Of a stretch of DNA of 64,000 nt, positions 16,941 through 26,800 are shown piece by piece. Source of the DNA: a bacterium. GTDB taxonomy: Bacteria > JAJVIF01. Made by a program: the position numbers and the translations under genes. Below the pieces are notes generated by a model. The model had not been told where the DNA came from. It searched no databases and saw nothing but the letters and a program-made list of their open reading frames with translations. The number at the start of each line of letters is the position of its first letter. Position 1 is the first letter of the stretch. Location of the stretch: NCBI GenBank assembly GCA_022072165.1, contig JAJVIF010000002.1:240221-304220 (forward strand). The letters are read 5' to 3'.

Positions 16941-17849
16941 ATGCGACTTCAGAACCATTCCACGAGGTCTTTTGCAGGCTTCACGCTGGTGGAGCTGCTG
17001 GTGGTGCTGTCCATCGCCCTCGCCCTGGTCAGCATCGGCTGGCCCTACTGGTGGGAAGCCCCCCAGCGGGCCCGGACCCGGGAGTCGCACTGGGGCCTGC
17101 GGCAGGTGCAGGTCGCGATTGAGCGCTACGGGGTCGATGCCGGGGGACACTATCCGGAGTTTTTGTATGGGGGTGATTTTTCCGACGACTACGCCTCCAC
17201 CTCCGCCGACGTGCAGTCCGCCTGGCCGGGGGATGTGGATGTCCTGCTGGAGCACGGTTACCTCGGGAGCTACCCCCGGAATCCCTTCGTGAGCCCCACC
17301 CAACGGGGGCATCAGCAATGGACACCCCGGGACTGGCAGCTGGTGGTGGATCCCGGACGGCTCGGGTGGTATGCCGATGGCGGCGACCGGGCCCTGGTCC
17401 TGGCGAGCCGTCGGGTCGGGGGGACCCGGGGCACCACGATGGTGGATGTCAGCGAGGGGCAGCGCCACGCGCCACCGATCTGGAGCCTGCCGATAAGACG
17501 TCCCGACAACCGCTACCTGCGCATCGCGACCCCCTGGAGACAACTTATGACCGGAAACTTTAACTACTTCGCGATCTATCCCGCCGGTGGCGGGGCGCGC
17601 TGGAGTCCGGAGCTGGCCGCGAGGGATCCCCGGGTGCCCGCCCGACGGCCGCGTCCGGTGAGCTATGTCCTGTGGTCTTACGGTCCGGCGTCGTTGTGGG
17701 GTCGGGACATTCATACAGAGGCGGGGATCCCGCTGGACCCGGAACTGGCGCCGGGTCCGTTGTGGCAGCCCCATGGTCCGGACGGGAATCCGGATGGTGT
17801 CAGCCTGGTGCTGCGTCGGGGCTCCGCCGGCACCGACGCTGACTTTTAG
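16941..17849 (+). CDS. Type IV pilin-like (pseudopilin) protein
   Basis: A 302-residue protein with a class III signal: a short leader ending SFAG, then FTLVELLVVLSIALALVSIG. The cleavage glycine and the glutamate at +5 are both present. The helix continues into LRQVQVAIERYGVDAGGHYPEF, which is shared with the two following paralogues ([17 protein letters not shown]). The C-terminal domain is much longer than that of ordinary pilins and contains a VDVSEG block also found, as [11 protein letters not shown], in the third paralogue. Probably exported and assembled or membrane-anchored after prepilin peptidase processing. No secretion ATPase, platform protein or peptidase gene is in this window. 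Confidence 0.85.
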   Translation: MRLQNHSTRSFAGFTLVELLVVLSIALALVSIGWPYWWEAPQRARTRESHWGLRQVQVAIERYGVDAGGHYPEFLYGGDFSDDYASTSADVQSAWPGDVDVLLEHGYLGSYPRNPFVSPTQRGHQQWTPRDWQLVVDPGRLGWYADGGDRALVLASRRVGGTRGTTMVDVSEGQRHAPPIWSLPIRRPDNRYLRIATPWRQLMTGNFNYFAIYPAGGGARWSPELAARDPRVPARRPRPVSYVLWSYGPASLWGRDIHTEAGIPLDPELAPGPLWQPHGPDGNPDGVSLVLRRGSAGTDADF

Positions 17850-17913
17850 GCCAGGGTGTTCAGATGCCGTGGACTTCTGATAAAGACTGTGAGAATTGTG
17901 GCGAGGCTTCCCG

Positions 17914-17942
17914 TTGACGCGCCCGGGGGGGTCTGGTATAAC
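17914..17942 (+). promoter_or_regulatory. Strong sigma-70 promoter of the second pilin-like gene
   Basis: TTGACG (17914-17919) and TATAAC (17937-17942) are separated by exactly 17 bp. The start would fall near 17949, leaving a leader of about 580 nt before ATG 18529. Confidence 0.8.
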
Positions 17943-18446
17943 GCGAAGAGCAGGCGGCGGCTGTTTCAGCCGACCGTCCGGCGTACAGGTCCATGCCCGT
18001 GCAGCTTCTGTCCGGCTATGGCCTGTGCCTGAAGGCATCCTCCCGGAGCAACCTGGCTTTTTCGTCTGGACTCAAGGGAGGAGTAGTACCTGATCCGACA
18101 CCCCAGTCGACGCTCGCGGAATGGCATCATCCTTCATCGACCTCTTCATCCGCGCCACTTCCGCATCATCCATCAGAGAGTCGTGACTGAGGCCCGAGGC
18201 ATCGTGCGTAGCAGCTACTTCCTGACATCGTGCCGGTCCCCGCAGGCGGTTATCGCCCGTGGCGGAACCCCCGGAGTGATCGTCTGAGGACGCGGCTGAA
18301 CTTGCGCAGAATTCGATGGCCTCGTGTGGCGGGACTCAGTCGCAGTGGGCACGGCCCCGCGATGCTTCTGGTGGCCCCCTTCCCTGTGGGTCCCTCATCG
18401 TCCCGTGCAGCTGATCGCCCGATCAGTGCCACTGCTCTCCCGTGAT

Positions 18447-18475
18447 GGGTGGCCCTCCCTGGCCCCCCGGTTTTT
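18447..18475 (+). terminator. Terminator-like hairpin inside the pilin leader
   Basis: GGGtGGCC pairs with GGCCcCCC (one mismatch) and is followed by GGTTTTT. It is placed 54 bases ahead of the start codon, where it could attenuate transcription. Confidence 0.45.
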
Positions 18476-18493
18476 CCAACCATTTCCAACGCA

Positions 18494-18528
18494 CTTGCAA
18501 AAGAGTGCCAATTACGGAGGTGTGCAAG
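18494..18528 (+). promoter_or_regulatory. Stem bracketing the ribosome binding site
   Basis: CTTGCA (18494-18499) can pair with TGCAAG (18523-18528), which directly abuts the ATG. The GGAGGTG ribosome site lies in the loop. Confidence 0.35.
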
Positions 18529-19725
18529 ATGCCCAAGCGCACGATCCGGCCATCCGGTTTTACGCTCATCGAGCTCCTGGTGGTCATCGTCATCATCGGC
18601 ATCCTGGCAGCGATCGCGCTGCCAAACTTCATCAAGGCCCGCAACAAGGCTCGCGAGGCAGAGGTGAAGGCGAACATTCACTCGATTCAGATTGCCCTGG
18701 AGCGCTACGCGGTGGATACCGGCGGGATCTACCCGACCTTCCTCACCGGTGGCTCCCGCGACAGCAACCTGCTGGAGCGGATCCGCAACTCGACTGATGC
18801 CAACGCCCAGTACCCGTCATGGGGCGGCCCTGGGGTCGCCGCGCAGTCGGCGGCCGGCATCGGCAATGGTGTGACTCCCTACGCGATGGTCCGCCAGACC
18901 AACAACACCGTGAACTTCCTCAACGGTGATCCGCTGCTGGTTTATGGCTACCTGTCCGAATACCCGAAGAACCCCTTCGCCCGCGCCGATTCCGGCCTGT
19001 GGAATGGTGACGCCATCGGCAACACCAACCTCCGCGGTCTGTATCCGTACGGTGGCAAGGACGGGACCCGGATGTTCGACCTCTCCTTCGGCTTCGGCGA
19101 CGCGCCGCAGACCGACTTCGTCCTCTACTCTGTGGAGGCCCTCGAAGAGCAGCAGGCGAACACCTACTCCGACCCCGACCTCGACTCCCCGGGGAACTTC
19201 TACTATCACCCGACCTTCGCTGATGGCCTGCCGAACTACTTCCACGTGCTGGCGATCGCCGAAGGCATCCGCGGGAACTCCGCGACCGCCAACCGCATCG
19301 GGATCGTGTCCGAGGACGCCCTCGGGTACTACCTCTATGGCTATGGCGCAGCGGGCGACAAGGACTCCTTCATCGAGCAGGGGCAGGACGTCTTCCGCCG
19401 GTTCCCCGGTGGCACCGCCCTCCTGGGTGAGTCCCAGTTCCCGAACCAGTTCAAGCAGCTCCACAGCGACCTGGGTGCCGGCTATGTCTGGCACGTGGTG
19501 GGTGGCGCGAACCAGCGGACCGTGCAGACCACGGGGTACAGTTCCCAGGAGTTCGACCCGTACGCCTACGCGTTCCCGGATGGCATCAACCCGCAGAATC
19601 CTGCTGCGACCACCACCAAGTCCGGTTCCGATGGTGTGAACGACTGGGTCGTCATCACCGTCTACGCCGGTGCGGACCAGGGTCCGGAGACCAACCGCGA
19701 CACCTTCAAGTATGGCGGCGAGTAA
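18529..19725 (+). CDS. Type IV pilin-like (major pseudopilin-type) protein
   Basis: A 398-residue pilin-like protein. The class III leader ends RPSG, followed by [24 protein letters not shown] with glutamate at +5, a textbook prepilin processing site. Next is [30 protein letters not shown], the charged helix end shared with its neighbours. The C-terminal 300 residues are rich in G, N, Y and D and probably form a large globular or beta domain. ATG 18529 follows GGAGGTG; a longer reading from 18442 has no support. With its strong promoter and long leader it is likely highly and conditionally expressed. The next paralogue starts 55 bp downstream. Confidence 0.92.
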   Translation: MPKRTIRPSGFTLIELLVVIVIIGILAAIALPNFIKARNKAREAEVKANIHSIQIALERYAVDTGGIYPTFLTGGSRDSNLLERIRNSTDANAQYPSWGGPGVAAQSAAGIGNGVTPYAMVRQTNNTVNFLNGDPLLVYGYLSEYPKNPFARADSGLWNGDAIGNTNLRGLYPYGGKDGTRMFDLSFGFGDAPQTDFVLYSVEALEEQQANTYSDPDLDSPGNFYYHPTFADGLPNYFHVLAIAEGIRGNSATANRIGIVSEDALGYYLYGYGAAGDKDSFIEQGQDVFRRFPGGTALLGESQFPNQFKQLHSDLGAGYVWHVVGGANQRTVQTTGYSSQEFDPYAYAFPDGINPQNPAATTTKSGSDGVNDWVVITVYAGADQGPETNRDTFKYGGE

Positions 19726-19780
19726 TCACCGCGGCAGTTTTCTTCAGCAGCTACGCAATTTCACGGAGGTGAAACGAGCT

Positions 19781-20890
19781 ATGTCGAGCTTTACCCGCCG
19801 CGGGTTCACTCTGATCGAGCTGCTGGTGGTCATCGTGATCATCGGCATCCTCGCCGCCCTCGCTCTGCCGAACTTCGTCAAGGCCCGCGAGAAGGCGAAG
19901 GAAGCGGAAGTTAAGAGCAACCTGCGCAGCATTCAGATTGCCCTGGAGCGCTATGCGGTCGATACCGGTGGTATCTACCCGCTGATGCTCTACGGGGGCG
20001 ACTACTTCGATACCTTCACCACCACCCGGACCCCGGCCCCCAATCCGGACCCGAGTGGCATCGGTGCCAACGACTCTGCCGGTCTCGGTCGCTCCGAGTT
20101 CCCGAACGACGTCGATACCCTCATCCAGTACTCGTACCTCTCACAGTATCCGCGCAACCCGTTCACCCGGCGCCGCGATGTGAGCAAGTACGGGCGGTTC
20201 CTCACGAACCCCGCCGAGTGGCTGGATGACGCCCACTTCCTGATCTCCGGTGGCAATCGCCTGCCGCGCGTCAACATCTGGAGCCAGGGGGGCGTGAACG
20301 GTAACGCCGACCGCGGCAACCAGCTGGTCCGCCGCCAGGTCGGTGGTGAGAAGGGCGACCTGATGTGGGATACCTCTGAAGGGCACCGGCACTCGCCGTT
20401 CCCCATCGTGGTCATTCCCGATGATGGCCGCAACCCGTCCCTGGGTGCCGGCGAAGCGCTGGCGGTCGCTGCGACGAGTTATCGCGATGACCACCAGTTC
20501 TGGACCTCCCCCGGGAACTTCTACTACTACGCGACGTTCACCGGCATCGGCAGCTACGGCTCGTTCGTGTCGAACCAGAACGGCATCAACTTCAACGCCC
20601 CGATCATGGGCACCGTCACCGGCTGGAAGCTTTGCGGCTACGGCACGGTGTCGAACCCTGGTCAGGATGTTTACAACATCGTCGGTGACTTCCCCGAGCG
20701 CTCCCTGAACTCCGTCAACAACAATGGCGCGGGTACCGGGACCGGTTCCTCCGTGGGCGACATCGACAACTTCTATGTGGGTCCGGATGGTCGCCGCGAT
20801 GGCGTGATCCTGGTGCTGCAGTCGGGCTCCGACCGCAAGGCCGCGATCAACCAGGACGACACCGGTCGCGACTTCAACGCCAACAGCTAA
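19781..20890 (+). CDS. Type IV pilin-like protein, paralogue of the preceding gene
   Basis: A 369-residue paralogue with leader MSSFTRRG and then [24 protein letters not shown]. It shares [21 protein letters not shown] with the preceding protein. Its own large C-terminal domain contains [23 protein letters not shown] and a closing [15 protein letters not shown]. An excellent ribosome site, GGAGGTGA (19765-19772), precedes ATG 19781. It is probably in one transcript with the gene at 18529, ending at the terminator at 20923. The products may form a fibre or pseudopilus together; the role is unknown. Confidence 0.92.
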   Translation: MSSFTRRGFTLIELLVVIVIIGILAALALPNFVKAREKAKEAEVKSNLRSIQIALERYAVDTGGIYPLMLYGGDYFDTFTTTRTPAPNPDPSGIGANDSAGLGRSEFPNDVDTLIQYSYLSQYPRNPFTRRRDVSKYGRFLTNPAEWLDDAHFLISGGNRLPRVNIWSQGGVNGNADRGNQLVRRQVGGEKGDLMWDTSEGHRHSPFPIVVIPDDGRNPSLGAGEALAVAATSYRDDHQFWTSPGNFYYYATFTGIGSYGSFVSNQNGINFNAPIMGTVTGWKLCGYGTVSNPGQDVYNIVGDFPERSLNSVNNNGAGTGTGSSVGDIDNFYVGPDGRRDGVILVLQSGSDRKAAINQDDTGRDFNANS

Positions 20891-20922
20891 CCGCTGGACG
20901 CTGCCGAAGTCTCACACTTGCC

Positions 20923-20954
20923 CGCCCCCCGGTTCGCCGGGGGGCGCTTGTTTT
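20923..20954 (+). terminator. Intrinsic terminator of the pilin genes
   Basis: CGCCCCCCGG pairs perfectly with CCGGGGGGCG across TTCG and is followed by CTTGTTTT. Confidence 0.9.
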
Positions 20955-20978
20955 GCCGGAACGGCTCAGGCGGGGAGG

Positions 20979-21845
20979 TCAGGCGGCGGGGCGCATCGCC
21001 CGCAGGCCATACATAAGCGGCATCCAGGCCCCCGGCATCGGGGGGACCCAGCGACGTCCGGGCTGCTCCAGCATGTCGGGGAGTGGACGCCAGCCATTGG
21101 TATACGGATATTCCTCGAATCGGGTAATCTGCAGGCCCGCATCAAGCAGGGCGGTCAGGATCTCCCCCAGACTCCAGACCCATTCATGGCAGGGATCGGG
21201 ATTGCTAAACTCTCCAGGGGGAGAGTCGGATGTAGTCTGCAGGGCGGTCGGCCAGAGGCCCCCGGCACTGAAGTCCACATAGTCATCGACCCCGTCATCC
21301 CAGGACTGGGGCTCGCCACCTGTGCTGTAGGGATACCGCAGGACCCACCCCTCATCGAGCATCCCGATGAACGGATGAAACTCCATGATCACAAGCGTTC
21401 CGCCAGGTGCCAGGATCCTGGCGACCTCCCGGGCATAGCGTGGCAGGTCGGATAGCCAGCAAAGAGCCCCATAGGAAGCGAAAGCGATGTCCCAGGCTCC
21501 GGATGGGGCCTGCTCCAGCCAGTCGAAGACATCCGCCCGTTCGAACGTGGCCGGCAGACCACTCTCCTGACTGAGCTGGCGGGCAAAAGTGATCGCTTCA
21601 TCGCTGATGTCGACCCCGGTGACCTCAGCCCCCAGTCGGACCAGACTCAGGGAGTCCTGTCCGCTGTTGCACTGCAGATGCACGAGTCGCTTCCCCCGGA
21701 CATCCCCCAGCAGGCTCCGCTCCTCAGGGAACAAGGTGGAACCTCCTTCCCGGAGGAAGGCGGCCTGGTCTCCCTTATGGGAGTTGTGCTGACGAGTCGC
21801 GGTGTTCCAGGACTGTCGGTTCGCTTCGTGCAGATCGCGTCGCAT
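20979..21845 (-). CDS. SAM-dependent methyltransferase, class I
   Basis: A 288-residue Rossmann-fold methyltransferase with unknown substrate. Motif I is VHLQCNSGQDSLSL, a variant of the usual DxGxGxG loop, followed by the acidic end of strand 2 (VTGVDIS), ADVFDW, and the post-I segment ILAPGGTLVIMEFHP. The C-terminal part (NGWRPLPDMLEQPGRRWVPP) resembles small-molecule methyltransferases. A TATGCT box ends eight bases before ATG 21845 and there is no ribosome site, which fits a nearly leaderless mRNA. lysS lies 34 bp upstream on the same strand. Confidence 0.85.
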   Translation of the reverse strand: MRRDLHEANRQSWNTATRQHNSHKGDQAAFLREGGSTLFPEERSLLGDVRGKRLVHLQCNSGQDSLSLVRLGAEVTGVDISDEAITFARQLSQESGLPATFERADVFDWLEQAPSGAWDIAFASYGALCWLSDLPRYAREVARILAPGGTLVIMEFHPFIGMLDEGWVLRYPYSTGGEPQSWDDGVDDYVDFSAGGLWPTALQTTSDSPPGEFSNPDPCHEWVWSLGEILTALLDAGLQITRFEEYPYTNGWRPLPDMLEQPGRRWVPPMPGAWMPLMYGLRAMRPAA

Positions 21846-21853
21846 GGCGACGG

Positions 21854-21859
21854 AGCATA
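21854..21859 (-). promoter_or_regulatory. -10 box of the methyltransferase gene
   Basis: TATGCT on the minus strand ends eight bases before the ATG. Confidence 0.4.
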
Positions 21860-21879
21860 GCAGCGGAGACCGTCGGGGC

Positions 21880-23577
21880 TCAGCCCCAGCCGATGAGGGC
21901 CTTCAGAGACGCTCGCTGCTCGGGAGTCGGCTCACCCTCTCCCTTTTTCCAGGCATTGAACTCGCTCTTGGCGATATTGCATTCCTTCATCAGCCTGCCC
22001 GGCGAGACGCCGGCAACGGCCATCGCCTGTGTCAGCCCGGCGAAGAAATCAGTACTGAGGGCGACTGGGGCATCGACGTCCTCTTTCTCTTTGAGCAGCG
22101 GGAAGAGAATCACTTCCCGGAGCGATGGGGCACCAGTGAGGAGCATCACGAGCCGATCAATGCCGATACCCAGCCCACCGGCGGGGGGCATCCCGTGTCC
22201 CATGGCTTCGATGAAGTCTTCGTCGATGTCCATCGCCTCGTCATCGCCGGCCGCCTTTTCTTCGGCCTGATGCAGGAAGCGACGCCGCTGTTCTTCCGGG
22301 TCGTTCAGCTCGGAGAACGCGTTCCCCAGCTCCATGCCATGGAGGAACGCCTCGAAGCGATAGGTCAGCGCGGGGTTCTCCGGCATCCGCTTTGCCAGGG
22401 GTGACAGCTCAATGGGATAGTCGAGGACAAAGAGGGGCCCCTCGAGCTGATCTTCCACCAGCTTCGAGAAGAGCACGTCCAGCGCTCGCCCTTTGGTCTG
22501 CACCCCCGTGTCATCGAGGCCCTTCGCCCGGATAACGCCGAGCAGCGCGTCGATGGTGGTCTCTGGCTGCAGATCGATACCCGTCGCCTCCCGGAAAAGG
22601 TCCGGCCACCGGAGTCGCGGCCAGGGTGGCATGAGATCGACTATCTTCCCGCCCTCGAGCGTCAGCTGCGACGAGCCATTAATGGCGAGCGCGCAGGCAT
22701 GGACCAGCTGCTCCGTGATCTCCATCATGACCTGGTAGTCCGCGAAAGCCTCGTAGAGTTCGAGCATGGTGAACTCCGGCGAGTGGTCGCGGTCGATCCC
22801 CTCGTTGCGGAACACCCGGCCGATCTCAAACACCCGGTCGAGTCCGCCGATCATGGCCTTCTTCAGCGGCAGTTCGAGAGAGATCCGCAGATGCAGGTCC
22901 CAGTCGAGGGCGTTGTGATGCGTGTTGAACGGACGCGCCGCAGCGCCGGAAGCGACATCGGTGAGGACCGGCGTTTCCACTTCCACGTAACCCCGCTCAT
23001 GCAGGAACGTACGGACCGTGTGAATGATCAGGCTCCGCTTCAGGAATAGCTCTTTGACCTCTGGGTTGCTGATGAGATCGACATAACGCTTCCGGAACCG
23101 GGTTTCGACATCGGTGAGGCCATGCCACTTTTCTGGCAGCGGATTCAGAGCTTTTGACAACAGGGTGTACTGCAGGAGCCGGAGGCTGATTTCGCCCCGC
23201 TGGGTGCGAAAGACTTCTCCTTCCACCCCCAGGTAATCCCCCACATGGACCCACCGCAACAATCGGTCAAGCAATTCCTCCCCAAGGGCATCTATGGTGG
23301 CGTAGAGCTGGATCCGCCCGGAGGGGTCCCGGAGGTCGAGGAAGGCGGCCTTGCCCTGTCCACGCTTGGCGGTCACCCGTCCGGCGAGCCGGACAGTCTG
23401 GCCTTCCAGTTCGCCAAAACCGACCACGACATCCTGAGCCTGGGTCGTGAAAGTGAAGCGTCCGCCGAAGGGGTCATGGCCTGCGGCTTCCCAGGCGTTT
23501 CTGGCGGCGTAACGACTCCGGTGCTCATCGGAGGGGAAGGGACGCCCGAAGGCGTCGGTGACAGGTCCAGTGCTCAT
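21880..23577 (-). CDS. lysS: Lysyl-tRNA synthetase (class II) with an extra C-terminal domain
   Basis: Attaches lysine to tRNA-Lys. The N-terminal OB-fold tRNA-binding domain (VRLAGRVTAKRGQGKAAFLDL) is followed by class II motifs: RFRKRYVDL, FEIGRVFRNEG (motif 2 region) and GGLGIGIDRLVMLL (motif 3). A normal LysRS ends soon after ILFPLL. This one continues for about 65 residues containing GVSPGRLMKECNIAKSEFNAW and KALIGWG, which look like a small XRE-type helix-turn-helix. ATG 23577 (MSTGPVTDAFGRP) is chosen because the longer reading to 23652 crosses the upstream promoter. The synthetase assignment is certain; the role of the tail is unknown. Confidence 0.95.
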   Translation of the reverse strand: MSTGPVTDAFGRPFPSDEHRSRYAARNAWEAAGHDPFGGRFTFTTQAQDVVVGFGELEGQTVRLAGRVTAKRGQGKAAFLDLRDPSGRIQLYATIDALGEELLDRLLRWVHVGDYLGVEGEVFRTQRGEISLRLLQYTLLSKALNPLPEKWHGLTDVETRFRKRYVDLISNPEVKELFLKRSLIIHTVRTFLHERGYVEVETPVLTDVASGAAARPFNTHHNALDWDLHLRISLELPLKKAMIGGLDRVFEIGRVFRNEGIDRDHSPEFTMLELYEAFADYQVMMEITEQLVHACALAINGSSQLTLEGGKIVDLMPPWPRLRWPDLFREATGIDLQPETTIDALLGVIRAKGLDDTGVQTKGRALDVLFSKLVEDQLEGPLFVLDYPIELSPLAKRMPENPALTYRFEAFLHGMELGNAFSELNDPEEQRRRFLHQAEEKAAGDDEAMDIDEDFIEAMGHGMPPAGGLGIGIDRLVMLLTGAPSLREVILFPLLKEKEDVDAPVALSTDFFAGLTQAMAVAGVSPGRLMKECNIAKSEFNAWKKGEGEPTPEQRASLKALIGWG

Positions 23578-23642
23578 GTCGCCGATAGTGCCACAGGGGA
23601 GTCTGGGAGAAAAAAGGGGACGGGTCAACGGTCGTCTGCGAC

Positions 23643-23671
23643 TTGATCCCACTGGTAAAATCCCGTAGACT
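23643..23671 (+). promoter_or_regulatory. Sigma-70 promoter for the five-PKD lipoprotein
   Basis: TTGATC (23643-23648) and TAGACT (23666-23671) are spaced 17 bp apart. The leader to ATG 23900 would be about 220 nt; I see no known regulatory RNA in it. Confidence 0.6.
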
Positions 23672-23899
23672 TTCAGTCACGCTGGACACAAGTTCCCACC
23701 GTCTGGTCGTCAGCCCTTGTGGCACTGGAGATCGTCGGGTAAGTTACGCGCAGGTCTGTAGGCCTGCGAGGCAGGGCACAGGCTGATCCCCTGGCCACTG
23801 CTGCGTACTCGCCCGCGCTCCCCGGCCGCTCACGCCCCCCGGCGTACCCCTGACTGACCGACTTGTACTGCTTGCAACGTCACCTGGAGGAAGTTCCCC

Positions 23900-26800
23900 A
23901 TGTACTGGCCTTTCCGCCTACTCCCCACCCTGGCGCTCTCCGCGTTTGTCGCGGCGGCCCTCGGGTGCGCTGGTGGAGGATCGCCCGCGACCACCCCGAC
24001 CCCGTCGGAGCCCAACGCCCCCTCGCATCCTGCCCTCGACACCACCGTCGCGTCCACCGACCCCAGTCAGACCGGACTTCCGCTCTACGTTGCAGAAGGA
24101 TCCATTGACTGGTCGACCGGCGAGATCTCCATGGAGCCAGTGGTGAGCCGCAATCTGCAGCTCACGGAGGTCGCCAACGACCGGCGGCTCATCGATGTCA
24201 GCCCCTTCCTAAATGGGAGCCCCTGCGCGGACTGCTTCAAAGTCTCCGGGCTGGGGATGGATCCGCAGGGGAACGTGCTGGCGGACTTTACGATGCGCCA
24301 TCCATTCGCAAACACGGATCTGCGCAAAGACCTCGATGTGTTTGACCCCATCGCCATCTTTGTCACCGAAGGCGCAACGGTCTTCAATGCGCTGGAGCGG
24401 ATCGATGAAGACGGCAATGGCAGCACGGATGATCGCCCGACGCTGAATCCGAACTTCATCAAAGGCGCGGATGGCTACACCACCCGCCACGACTTCCTGG
24501 TCCGCAGCCTCTTCCCGGACAAGAGTTATCCCGGGAATGTGAACCCGTTTGTGGCGTTCTTCACGGAGAACAACCCCTCCCCCACCGGCGTTGGCTCACC
24601 GATCCAGTGGCGCAAGTTTGCGATGGGGCCAGCGCAGGACACCAAGCGCGTGGTGTTTAAGCGCCCCACCGGCACGGGCATTGTCCAGCTCAACTTCCTC
24701 GTGGTGCTGTCGGTGAACTACGCGCAGTCGGCCACGTTTGCGAATGGTAGTGTGAACCCGAACGCCCTGGGCTCCCGCCTGAATCCGGTTTACTTCAACC
24801 CGGAATTCAACATGAAGGAAGCCTATTCGGTGGTCACCGATCCGGGAACCGGGCTGGAAGCGGGCAATCCGGCGTCCACCACCAAGGTCACCGTGTTCGT
24901 GAAAGACCATCAGGCGAGTGCCGCGGTCGATCCGGGCTACCCGAACTTCCCGGACTACACCAATCGCGCCGGCCTGAAGTGGCGCTCTGATCTGGACACC
25001 GTCAAGCTCACGGTGCCTGGTGTCACCAATACCCTCTTCAATGCGACCCGCAACGACCGTGTCAGCGGCACCGGCGCGGAAGCGAATCCCTATCGCTTCG
25101 AGTTCACCGTCGCCAACGACCTGAACGCCCCGCAGGGAATCTACACCGGCCTGGTCGCGGTGCAGGATCAGTATCAGACTGACAGCCGTACGCTCCTGGG
25201 CTTCACCCCGGCGGAAAACTACGCCCACTGGGTGGCCTATCAGACCGTCGACATCCAGGTCAATGCCCCCGCCTGCCCGACCCCGACTGCGGTCGCGGAG
25301 GCGAATCCCACGACCGCCAGCAGTGGTCAGGACATCACCTTCACGTCCGCGAACTCCTCAGTGTCCGGTGCCACCATCATCGAATACAGCTGGGACTTCG
25401 ACGGCGTTCCGCCAGCCGAGTGGACCGGCCCGAATCCGGATCCGGTGAACTACGCCTACACCAACACTACGGGTGCCGATGTGGTGCGGACCGCGACCCT
25501 GACAATCCGGACCAACTGCGGGACCCAGGCTTCTGACACTGTTGATGTCACGATTCGCGGGAATCAGGCCCCGGTAGCGAGCTTCACCGTAACGCCCAGC
25601 CCGGCGAATCCGAACCAGGACGTCAGCTTCGATGCGACGGCTTCCAGCGATCCGGATCCCGGTGACAGCATCGTGGCCTATGAGTGGGACTACGACTACA
25701 CCGCACCGAACTTCGACATCGAAGCGACCGGGGTCACCACCGTTCGAGCCTTCCCGAACTCCACCTCGAATCCGCGGGTGCTGACCATCGCCCTGCGGGT
25801 CCGGGACAGCTTCGGGGCAGAGACCATCACGACCCGGCAGCTGACCATCAATCCGCTGCCCCCCTGCGTGACTCCCACCGCCCGCGCCGGCTCCTCCACG
25901 ACCACCGCGGTTTCGGGGCAGCCCATCTCCTTCTTTGCGAATCTCTCTACCTCCAACGGTCCGGACCAGTTCACGAAGTACACCTGGGACTGGGATATCT
26001 TCGATGCCGAGCCGCCAGAGGAGTTTTTCCCGGTCGGTGGTGCCCTGCCGGCCGTGGATCACGCCTACATCTACACCGCCGGTGGGACCCGACAGTTCCG
26101 GGCTCGTCTGACGGTCTATACCTCTGACACCTGCTTCAACTCGACCTCGTCCGCTGGCGATTGTGGTGCGGACTTCCGCTGCGACATCGTGGTGACGATC
26201 CAGTCGAACTTCCCGCCGGTGGCGGTCTGCAACGCGACGCCGAATCCGGTCGTGGCCGGAGTCCAGGTGCAGTTCTCTGAAGCTGGCTCCACGGATCCCG
26301 ATCCCGGTGGCAGCATCGTCAAGTACCAGTGGGACTGGGACGATCGTGACGGCATCAACTGGACGACCCCGGACTACGAATCCACCACGCAGGGTGGGGC
26401 CCGCCATGCGTACACCAACAGCAGCGGTATCGATGAGACCTTTAAAGCGACCCTGCGTGTGGTCGACAACCTCGGCGTCACCACAACTTGCCAGGTCAAT
26501 ATGACCGTCAAGCCAAACAACGCTCCGAATGCCGTCGCTGACGCAACTCCCAATCCGATTCCTTACAGCGGCATTCCGGTACGCCTCCTGGACAGTGGGT
26601 CCTCGGATCCCGATCCGGGTGACAGCCTGCTCTACATCTGGGACATCGATGCCAGCAACGGTGTCGACCTCAATCCCGCCACGGCAGACTATGTCAGCAG
26701 CACGCCGGACTCCGTGATCCACACGTACACGAACACCACGACGTCGCCGGTGATCAAGACCGCGACCCTCCGTGTCCGGGATCAGGCGGGGCTGACCGAC

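Larger units (their letters stand above)
17949..18528 (+). other. Long non-coding leader of the pilin-like gene
   Basis: The 580 bases between the promoter and ATG 18529 contain no convincing gene. I see several hairpins, including CGGCTG/CAGCCG near 17965, the perfect palindrome CTGATCGccCGATCAG (18411-18426) and a terminator-like hairpin at 18447-18475. CTTGCA/TGCAAG brackets the ribosome site. It does not match any riboswitch consensus I know. Confidence 0.6.

Noticed and set aside
17980-18060. Cyclic di-GMP (GEMM) riboswitch in the pilin leader
   Set aside because: Expected on biological grounds, but the conserved GCAAAGC-type and AAACC elements are absent.
18085-18110. TPP riboswitch-like ACCTGATC in the pilin leader
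   Set aside because: The CTGAGA half and the rest of the TPP core are missing, and a pilin gene would be an odd target.
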